The notes beneath the pieces are model-generated. The model saw nothing but the letters and a program-made list of their open reading frames with translations. It was not told the DNA's origin and searched no databases. A stretch of DNA of 5,410 nt from Promethearchaeota archaeon CR_4 (GTDB lineage Archaea > Asgardarchaeota > Lokiarchaeia > Sigyniarchaeales > CR-4). The stretch spans positions 1-5,410 of the forward strand of contig MBAA01000095.1 of assembly GCA_001940655.1 (NCBI GenBank). The letters are read 5' to 3'. A program made the position numbers and the translations under genes. Of the stretch, positions 1-4,321 are shown one piece after another (positions within the stretch are counted from its first letter, which is position 1; each line of letters starts with the position of its first letter).

Positions 1-367
1 TGAGGTCGGGAGAGGCAACCGCGCGAACGGATTAATCACCCCGTGCCGGACGATGACCCTAGAAGCTTGCGCCGGGAAAAATCCCGTCAACCATGTTGGG
101 AAATTATATTCCGTCCTTTCCAACAAGATGTCGGCAAAAATTGTCGAAGAAGCGAAGGGCGATGTCCTCGAGTGCCACCTTCGGATTCTCTCCCAAATCG
201 GGCACCCGATTAACGACCCCTGGTTATGCGACATCGTAATCGTCCCAGCAGCAAATGCCAATTTCGCGAACCTCCAAAAATCTGCTCAGGCTACTGCAAA
301 ATCTATGTTGGACGATTATGTTGGTTTGAGAGATTCCATCATCGCCGGAAAAGAACGGATTTGGTAA
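1..367 (+). CDS. mat: S-adenosylmethionine synthetase, archaeal type (C-terminal part, cut by left edge)
   Basis: This enzyme makes S-adenosylmethionine from methionine and ATP in the cytoplasm. The reading frame is open from base 2, so about 121 C-terminal residues are present and the start lies outside the window. The segment GNRANGLITP, then MTLEACAGKNPVNHVGKLY, then LRILSQIGHPINDP matches the conserved C-terminal block of the archaeal methionine adenosyltransferase family, which is distinct from bacterial MetK. The family form of the first block, from memory, is close to NGLITPYRPMTLEAAAGKNP. Here Tyr, Pro and Ala of that block are replaced by Cys, Thr and Cys (CRTM, ACAGKN), which I read as divergence, not damage, because the frame is intact to its TAA. 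An internal ATG at 53 is not the start, since clear homology extends upstream of it. The product could supply SAM to the radical SAM enzyme next door, but a promoter-like gap separates them. Confidence 0.93.
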   Translation, partial: EVGRGNRANGLITPCRTMTLEACAGKNPVNHVGKLYSVLSNKMSAKIVEEAKGDVLECHLRILSQIGHPINDPWLCDIVIVPAANANFANLQKSAQATAKSMLDDYVGLRDSIIAGKERIW

Positions 368-400
368 TTTCATTTTCTACACTATTTTTCCCCATTTTAA
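368..400 (+). terminator. Oligo-T transcription terminator after the SAM synthetase gene
   Basis: Directly after the stop codon lies a pyrimidine-rich stretch with several T runs, including TTTT at 373-376, TTTTT at 385-389 and TTTT at 395-398. There is no hairpin. Archaeal RNA polymerase terminates at oligo-T tracts without needing a stem-loop, so this fits a 3' end. The call rests on base composition and position only. Confidence 0.45.
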
Positions 401-423
401 TACATCGATTCAAAGATAGAATA

Positions 424-438
424 AGAAGATTTTATATC
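424..438 (+). promoter_or_regulatory. Candidate BRE/TATA promoter for the radical SAM operon
   Basis: TTTATATC at 431-438 is a good archaeal TATA box, and the purine-rich AGAAGAT just upstream could be the BRE. A start about 26 bases downstream of the box centre falls near 460, only a few bases before the ATG at 467. The transcript would therefore be nearly leaderless, although a Shine-Dalgarno-like GGGGGA (456-461) sits exactly there. Which signal is used cannot be told from the sequence. Confidence 0.4.
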
Positions 439-466
439 ACTATGTACTATCAAAAGGGGGAACTTA

Positions 467-1195
467 ATGATGCGGATTGCCGGGATTGTTAGTACTAGCA
501 CTGTTGATGTACCAGGAGTTCCCGTGAGTGTGTTATTTACCGTTGGGTGCAATTTTTCTTGCCCTTTTTGCCATAATTTTGAAATCTGCCACCCAACTGC
601 AGGAAACGAAGTTCCTCTAGATGAGATCACAGAGAAACTTTCCCGCAACATCCTAGTGGAAGGGGTGAACATAACTGGCGGGGAACCGACTCTCCAACCC
701 CAGCTAGTTGAACTTGTTAAAAAAATCCGAGCACGAGGGATTAGGTACATCGGGGTAGATACCAATGGGAGTAAACCCGATATAATCCAACAATTAATAG
801 GATTAGTTGATCGTATCGCTATGGACTTTAAAGTCCCTTGGGAAGATTATCAACGCGTAAGCTCGTCCCGTGAAGACCAGGAGGCAGTTCGAAATACCCT
901 TGCGTTTTTAAGTCAAAATTTCAAGGGAAACTTTGAAGTAAGGACTACTGTCGTTCGTCAATATCATACTACCGAAAATCTAAATTCTATGGCACGATCT
1001 TTACAACAATTGGAGTTTCGTGGGTTATGGGTTTTGCAAGAATACCAATTTTCCAAAGGTGTCAATCCGAAAATGAAAGGACTCCTTTATTCCTGGACTC
1101 GGGACGAAATATATTCGATTGGTCATGACTTAGTAAAGAATAATGATCTACGCATAGCATTACGCACAGCATCTTGTGGATTTGAGAAATTGTAA
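467..1195 (+). CDS. nrdG: Radical SAM activating enzyme, NrdG-like (anaerobic ribonucleotide reductase activase type)
   Basis: This 242-residue radical SAM protein probably generates a glycyl radical on a partner enzyme, most likely anaerobic ribonucleoside-triphosphate reductase. The N-terminus (GIVSTSTVDVPGVPVSVLFT) has the substrate-proximal form of the NrdG/PflA activase families. It leads into the 4Fe-4S motif GCNFSCPFCHN, with cysteines at 28, 32 and 35 in CxxxCxxC spacing. The SAM-contacting GGEP follows at 71-74, then DTNGS near 98 and MDFKVPW near 120. The length fits the compact 'NrdG2-like' activases. The ATG at 467 has GGGGGA five bases upstream; a second ATG follows at once, giving MM. 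The gene is 16 bases from the zinc-ribbon gene and probably co-transcribed with it. No NrdD is visible, so the substrate is inferred from family resemblance; another glycyl-radical enzyme is possible. Confidence 0.82.
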   Translation: MMRIAGIVSTSTVDVPGVPVSVLFTVGCNFSCPFCHNFEICHPTAGNEVPLDEITEKLSRNILVEGVNITGGEPTLQPQLVELVKKIRARGIRYIGVDTNGSKPDIIQQLIGLVDRIAMDFKVPWEDYQRVSSSREDQEAVRNTLAFLSQNFKGNFEVRTTVVRQYHTTENLNSMARSLQQLEFRGLWVLQEYQFSKGVNPKMKGLLYSWTRDEIYSIGHDLVKNNDLRIALRTASCGFEKL

Positions 1196-1202
1196 GTATG
1201 AC

Positions 1203-1207
1203 GGTGA
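1203..1207 (+). promoter_or_regulatory. Ribosome binding site deciding the zinc-ribbon gene start
   Basis: GGTGA lies four bases before the ATG at 1212. This supports that start over the in-frame ATG at 1176, which would overlap the radical SAM gene by 20 bases and has no comparable upstream site. Confidence 0.55.
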
Positions 1208-1211
1208 TCAT

Positions 1212-1595
1212 ATGAGTGGGCTTGATAAATTTTTCAAGAATTCTCCCAAACCTCAGAAAAAACCTGCATCAAAGGTGGCGGAGCAACCGCAATCCCAAGA
1301 GAAAATCCCAAAAAAGCGAAAAACTAAAACTTTAACCGATTCTGACACAAAATCTCTTTTGAATGAAGCACAAAGTGTTCCAACGATAGTTAATTTCGAG
1401 GAACCAACTGAATCTGAAAATCTCCTGCAAGAAGGGGAATTCAATGAAACACCACTTACCCGCACAAAATTTATAAAATATCAGCTTGGTTGCGCTGACA
1501 AAAAATGCAATTACCAGCGCATCCTTATGAAATCCACACTATCTCCTAGTGATTTGATTTGTCCCAAGTGTGGGAAAGAAATGCGCCAAAGGTAA
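1212..1595 (+). CDS. Small zinc-ribbon protein with PIP-box-like N-terminus
   Basis: This 127-residue protein has three parts. The extreme N-terminus, MSGLDKFFKNSPKP, resembles the hydrophobic-aromatic core of a PCNA-interacting (PIP) box, LxxFF followed by basic and proline residues, but lacks the usual Gln. Residues 10-80 are Lys/Pro/Gln-rich, then acidic, and probably disordered. The C-terminus is a zinc ribbon with Cys94 and Cys99 (CADKKC) and Cys117 and Cys120 (CPKC), ending GKEMRQR. The ribbon form, C-x4-C-x-YQR followed by ICPKCG, recalls nucleic-acid-binding archaeal zinc ribbons. I do not recognise a named family. The start at 1212 is chosen for its GGTGA site and because it puts LDKFF at the N-terminus. 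It follows the NrdG-like gene by 16 bases, so a link to DNA synthesis is possible but unproven. Confidence 0.8.
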   Translation: MSGLDKFFKNSPKPQKKPASKVAEQPQSQEKIPKKRKTKTLTDSDTKSLLNEAQSVPTIVNFEEPTESENLLQEGEFNETPLTRTKFIKYQLGCADKKCNYQRILMKSTLSPSDLICPKCGKEMRQR

Positions 1596-1618
1596 ATAGA
1601 CGGATGACAATCGGACCA

Positions 1619-1623
1619 TTTTT
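1619..1623 (+). terminator. Candidate oligo-T terminator of the radical SAM/zinc-ribbon operon
   Basis: A run of five T residues 24 bases after the stop codon, with no strong stem before it, fits archaeal T-tract termination. The run is short, so the call is weak. Confidence 0.3.
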
Positions 1624-1657
1624 CTGAAATTATGCACGACAAAAAACGGCCTAAAGC

Positions 1658-1678
1658 GTGGTTTCCTTCCCAAACCAC
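1658..1678. repeat. Perfect 7-bp inverted repeat in the 3' UTR / upstream region
   Basis: GTGGTTT (1658-1664) and AAACCAC (1672-1678) are exact reverse complements around a CCTTCCC loop. It could be an RNA hairpin at the 3' end of the preceding operon, or a protein-binding site 22 bases upstream of the TATA-like box at 1701. The weak T stretch after it (TATTTT at 1681-1686) is not a convincing terminator tail. Confidence 0.45.
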
Positions 1679-1692
1679 CGTATTTTCCAGTG

Positions 1693-1708
1693 ATGAAAAA
1701 TTTATAAT
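1693..1708 (+). promoter_or_regulatory. Candidate BRE/TATA promoter for the polyproline protein gene
   Basis: TTTATAAT at 1701-1708 is preceded by purine-rich ATGAAAAA. A start about 26 bases downstream, near 1730, would leave a leader holding the AGGAG site at 1747-1751. This makes the gene a separate unit from the operon before it. A second TATA-like string, GTATATCG at 1731-1738, is too close to the gene to be the better candidate. Confidence 0.4.
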
Positions 1709-1762
1709 CCTAAACTCCTTAAATGATAATGTATATCGAAAAATACAGGAGTTTATTTGCAT

Positions 1763-2221
1763 ATGGCTGAGGAATTTGCCGGTTTCATCAACGCATCTCG
1801 TGAAGGACCAGTTCGTGATCAAGTAGCGCAACTCAGCGAAATTGTTGAAAACATTATGCAATTGATCTTAAAAATTCCCGATATGGTTGACAGCTCCTTA
1901 AATGCCATTCGTGCTCAAATAGGTCAAGTAAATACTCAAATGAGCACACTTTATGGACGAATCCAGTCGGTTGAAGGGCGTGTATCGGGAGGGGCTACGA
2001 TCAGTGCAGCCGCTCCCGCATTAACCGGACCTGGTATGCCACCACCTCCCCCAGGTATACCTGGTGTACCTGGAGCACCGGGTATGCCACCACCACCTCC
2101 AGGAGCCCCCCGTCCTCCAGGACCAGCTGCACCTGTGTCAGATAATCCCGTTTCCCTCCGTGCCTCGATTATGGGTGAATTAAAGGCACTTTTCGCGAAG
2201 CGAAAATCTATGTCCGAATAA
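1763..2221 (+). CDS. Coiled-coil/polyproline protein with actin-binding-like C-terminus (candidate actin regulator)
   Basis: This 152-residue protein has no assigned family that I recognise. Residues about 16-75 form a helical coiled coil (LSEIVENIMQLILKIPDMVD, then heptads to RIQSVEGRVSGGATI). Residues 89-124 are proline-rich, with two 16-residue units starting GMPPPPPG, like profilin- or SH3-binding stretches of formins and Ena/VASP. The C-terminus (131-152) is a short amphipathic basic helix, IMGELKALFAKRK, which aligns without gaps to the Ena/VASP F-actin-binding motif LMEEMNAMLARRRKA. The end of the coil resembles Brick1/HSPC300 (RIEYIEARVTKGETL). These comparisons are from memory. A TTG start at 1757 is possible because AGGAG (1747-1751) is five bases before it; ATG 1763 is preferred as the ordinary codon. 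There is no signal peptide or membrane segment. A structural or scaffold role unrelated to actin remains possible. Confidence 0.85.
   Translation: MAEEFAGFINASREGPVRDQVAQLSEIVENIMQLILKIPDMVDSSLNAIRAQIGQVNTQMSTLYGRIQSVEGRVSGGATISAAAPALTGPGMPPPPPGIPGVPGAPGMPPPPPGAPRPPGPAAPVSDNPVSLRASIMGELKALFAKRKSMSE
2033..2128 (+). repeat. Two 48-bp tandem coding repeats encoding GMPPPPPG units
   Basis: GGTATGCCACCACCT at 2033 recurs as GGTATGCCACCACCA at 2081, exactly 48 bases later, giving two 16-residue units that begin GMPPPPPG. The first halves are nearly identical at DNA level, with a few synonymous changes in the proline codons. The second halves differ (IPGVPGAP against APRPPGPA). This points to an older duplication kept by selection on the proline motif. 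Confidence 0.8.
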
Positions 2222-2299
2222 TGTTTCTAAAAACATCCCTATTTCTCTCATTTCAATGATATCTGAAATTCGGAAAAAAAGATAATTAGTTACTTAAAA
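2222..2299. terminator. Bidirectional terminator region between convergent genes
   Basis: This 78-base gap separates two converging genes. On the + strand TGTTT-CTAA-AAACA (2222-2235) can form a weak 5-bp stem right after the stop, followed by pyrimidine-rich TCCCTATTTCTCTCATTT. ATTTCA (2250-2255) and TGAAAT (2264-2269) form a second 6-bp inverted repeat. On the - strand the A7 at 2274-2280 reads as a T7 tract about 20 bases past the stop of the leftward gene, a typical archaeal termination signal. Confidence 0.5.
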
Positions 2300-2923
2300 T
2301 TACCACGTAAATTCGACAATCGTGTTCTTCAAGGCAATCCACAATTTTCCTATTTCTGCAACTTCATTGTTTAATTGCGCGAGTTTTTTGTCTCTATCTG
2401 CCTTGACCCGTTGGAATTCCCGGGTTTTGTCAGTTAGCAGGTCCTCGAGTTTTTGGAGGGAGTCAGCAGCGATCATTTTATTTTTCTCAGTTTCGAGTTT
2501 CGTGTTAATATTCACGATGTCACGTCTCAGGGATGCGACAACTTTTATACTATCCGCGTATTCTTTCTTGCGATCGATAAATGACCGGGCTTGAGCTTCA
2601 AGATCTTTGAGAGCATTGACAAATACACGAGTTTTTTCACCTATATCTGCTTCCTCATTGATGGTTTCCTTGAATTCTTCAACCTCTTTCTGAGTTAGGT
2701 CAGAACGCCCCTCCCTCGCTAAATTTTCCATATTCTTACTAACATCCCGCTTCACACGAAGATATTTTTCTTGATTCTGGAGGTTTTTTTGCATCGTTTC
2801 CGCCAAACTCAAGATTTGCTTGTAAATGCCCCGTTCTCCATCAGATACTTTATTGAGGAGACCAGAAAGTTGTTCCTCCAATTGGGCAAGATTTTTACTG
2901 TCTTCAGAAGTTATGATTGGCAT
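2300..2923 (-). CDS. Long-helical coiled-coil protein of unknown function
   Basis: This 207-residue protein belongs to no family I recognise. It is almost entirely helix-forming and charged, with heptad-like stretches at about 10-26, 36-72, 80-115 and 118-200. It has no Cys or His, and its only proline is residue 2. Breaks near EGRSD (71-75) and ADS (153-155) suggest a bundle of three or four long helices. The only tryptophans are at 195 and at the last residue (VEFTW), where the chain turns hydrophobic. It has no signal peptide and no membrane segment. The ATG is preceded on its own strand by GAGGA about six bases away, a good ribosome binding site. It converges on the polyproline protein gene and diverges from archease. 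A BAR-like or other helical scaffold is conceivable from shape alone, but nothing in the sequence proves that. Confidence 0.85.
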   Translation of the reverse strand: MPIITSEDSKNLAQLEEQLSGLLNKVSDGERGIYKQILSLAETMQKNLQNQEKYLRVKRDVSKNMENLAREGRSDLTQKEVEEFKETINEEADIGEKTRVFVNALKDLEAQARSFIDRKKEYADSIKVVASLRRDIVNINTKLETEKNKMIAADSLQKLEDLLTDKTREFQRVKADRDKKLAQLNNEVAEIGKLWIALKNTIVEFTW

Positions 2924-3020
2924 AAGTTATCCTCACTGGGAATTTAGTGCTAAAATATCCTCTTGAATTTATTTAATTATTGGTAAAATTTCCCGCTAAT
3001 TTTTTTGTCAGGCGTGTAAA
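2924..3020. promoter_or_regulatory. Divergent promoter region: coiled-coil gene (-) and archease (+)
   Basis: This 97-base AT-rich gap holds TTTATTTAAT at 2968-2977, which is TATA-like on both strands. Read rightwards it predicts a start near 2998, about 23 bases before the archease ATG. Read leftwards it predicts a start near 2946, about 23 bases before the other gene. GAGGA on the - strand (2930-2934) serves the leftward gene. For archease only a weak AGG (3010-3012) is seen. Confidence 0.4.
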
Positions 3021-3455
3021 ATGATACTTATGGGATATGAATTTCTCGATCATCCTGCTGACGTGTGGGTGAGAGTATGGGGTACAACTTTAGAAGAAGC
3101 GTTCGAACAAGCTGCGCGATCGTTAGCAAAGACGATGTGGGGTGATTCACATTTCGATGCAAGCGAAAGGAAGGAGATTGGAGCTATTGGCAGGGACCAA
3201 CCAGAACTCTTAGTGAATTTTCTTTCCGAAATCTTATTTCACTTCGATGTTGATAATTTTGCTTTTAACCATTTAACGATTCAAAAACTCTACCAAAGTC
3301 AAGAGGATTGGCACATCCTTGCCTATGCGGATGGGGAATCATTTTCGCGAGAAAAGCACCAACCTGGCACTGAAGTCAAGGCTATCACTTATTCCTACCT
3401 TAAAATCGAACAACGAGAAGGCAGATTTGTTATTGAAGTTATTTTTGATATCTAA
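3021..3455 (+). CDS. Archease (RtcB-type RNA ligase activator)
   Basis: Archease is a small cytosolic protein that speeds guanylylation of the RtcB RNA ligase and allows multiple turnover in tRNA splicing. The 144-residue length matches the family. Hallmarks are YEFLDHPADVWVRVWGTTLE at the N-terminus (family form HTADV), ELLVNFLSEILFHFD in the middle, and GTEVKAITYSYLKIE leading to a C-terminal VIFDI. Asp14 (of HPAD) and Asp143 (of FDI) correspond to the paired conserved acidic residues of the family that bind metal. Pro replaces the usual Thr in HTAD. ATG 3021 has the better, though weak, upstream site; ATG 3030 (MGYEFLDH) matches many archease starts and is a fair alternative. RtcB follows on the same strand, with one opposite-strand gene between them. 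The stop codon abuts the stop of the leftward gene. Confidence 0.95.
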   Translation: MILMGYEFLDHPADVWVRVWGTTLEEAFEQAARSLAKTMWGDSHFDASERKEIGAIGRDQPELLVNFLSEILFHFDVDNFAFNHLTIQKLYQSQEDWHILAYADGESFSREKHQPGTEVKAITYSYLKIEQREGRFVIEVIFDI

Positions 3456-4271
3456 TCAGGTGACTTCGAGCATTTTGAGGAGGCCTAAATTATCCAACTT
3501 TTCTAGAATAATTTTGAGATTCTCCATAGATATGCCCCCCCTCTTGGCGATGTCCTCTGTATCATTATAACCGTTACAATTATGGACAATCTCGTATTCT
3601 TTCTCGGAGAGATATCCTTGGGACACAACTTGAAGTGGGAGTTTCCTTGAAGCGTATTTTTGGAAGTCTTCATTACTAATTTTCTTCCCCTTTTGTTTTA
3701 GAGTTTCTAATTTTTGAAAGTCTTTCCAAAAGAGGGAAAGGATGGGAATTTTATGAGGGACAACCGCTATTGTGCCTTTTTTCATTATGTTGTCAATTTT
3801 TTCGCTAAAATTGGGAAATTCACCTAAATCTCCGTGCCATTTGGCAATTTGTTCCTTGAATTGATCAAGGAAATTTTCTAGAACCTGTTGTACCGCATTC
3901 TGTGCCAATATCCTGTCGTCCAATTTATCCGCCGCCGCGGCGACTAAAATTCCTTCTTGGAAGACTAGGATGATATAATAAATTTGCATGTCCAGCACTT
4001 TTATAGTTCCTTGACCTCCCGTTACTTCTTGCGAAAAAGATTTTAGAGCTATTAAAAAACCGGAGAGCAGGTCCTCATTAAATTCGATGGTGCCATAACG
4101 ACGGTAAATGATGCATATTCCCGATGCTTGGTGAATGACGTAAACAGAATGTATCAATTCAGGATCTTCCTCAAAACTAAACAACTCTTTCAAATCTTTT
4201 ATTTGTTTTGTTTGTTTGAAAACTCGCTTTTCCTCCCGTAGCACAAAAAATAAGAACCGCAGATTCCCCAT
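3456..4271 (-). CDS. Longin/roadblock-like domain protein with C-terminal winged helix
   Basis: This 271-residue protein has two recognisable parts. Residues about 38-160 look like the longin/roadblock-type fold common in Asgard and some other archaea. That part starts IHSVYVIHQASGICIIYRRY, then DLLSGFLIALKSFSQEV, a GTIKVLDMQIYYIIL strand, AAAADKLDD, and a helix ending WHGDLGEF. In eukaryotes such folds serve small-GTPase complexes and vesicle adaptors. Residues 222-268 (YEIVHNCNGYNDTEDIAKRG to LDNLGLLKML) fit a winged-helix domain. No membrane segment is seen. The ATG at 4271 has no ribosome site, but a T8ATAA box about 26 bases upstream fits leaderless transcription. It diverges from rtcB across a shared promoter and its stop abuts that of archease. 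The function is unknown; a GTPase-linked sensor or regulator is an inference. Confidence 0.85.
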   Translation of the reverse strand: MGNLRFLFFVLREEKRVFKQTKQIKDLKELFSFEEDPELIHSVYVIHQASGICIIYRRYGTIEFNEDLLSGFLIALKSFSQEVTGGQGTIKVLDMQIYYIILVFQEGILVAAAADKLDDRILAQNAVQQVLENFLDQFKEQIAKWHGDLGEFPNFSEKIDNIMKKGTIAVVPHKIPILSLFWKDFQKLETLKQKGKKISNEDFQKYASRKLPLQVVSQGYLSEKEYEIVHNCNGYNDTEDIAKRGGISMENLKIILEKLDNLGLLKMLEVT

Positions 4272-4321
4272 TAATTTATAAAAATCCCAAAATGGGTTAT
4301 AAAAAAAAGATAAGGAACTGT
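4272..4321. promoter_or_regulatory. Compact divergent promoter for the longin-like gene and rtcB, with central palindrome
   Basis: Two TATA boxes face outward-in. TTTATAAAAA (4275-4284, +) predicts an rtcB start near 4305. TTTTTTTTATAA read on the - strand (4308-4297) predicts a start near 4274, so the leftward gene would be leaderless. Between them sits CCCAAAATGGG (4286-4296), an inverted repeat with 4-bp arms that could bind a regulator affecting both genes. AAGGAA at 4312-4317, four bases before the ATG, is the rtcB ribosome site. Confidence 0.5.

Noticed and set aside
397..765. Open frame on the - strand, 122 residues
   Set aside because: It lies mostly antisense to the radical SAM gene, which has all its motifs intact, and shows no recognisable protein features.
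1632..1826. Open frame on the + strand, 64 residues, between the zinc-ribbon and polyproline genes
   Set aside because: It has no ribosome site, spans the hairpin and TATA-like box, and overlaps the start of the polyproline gene in another frame.
1511..1861. Open frame on the - strand, 116 residues
   Set aside because: It is antisense to the zinc-ribbon coding end and the start of the polyproline gene, and its composition is not protein-like.
2027..2134. Collagen-like reading of the Gly-Pro stretch (GIPGVPGAPG)
   Set aside because: Only a few Gly-X-Y triplets occur and they are broken by PPPPP runs, so a triple helix is unlikely; a polyproline ligand fits better.
2300..2923. Assignment of the coiled-coil protein to ESCRT-III (Snf7) or to BAR proteins
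   Set aside because: No specific Snf7 or BAR signature was recognised; only general helical character supports it.
4275..4310. Possible conserved RNA structure or riboswitch upstream of rtcB
   Set aside because: The gap is only 50 bases, and the only pairing is a 4-bp arm palindrome with a 3-base loop, too weak for an RNA switch.
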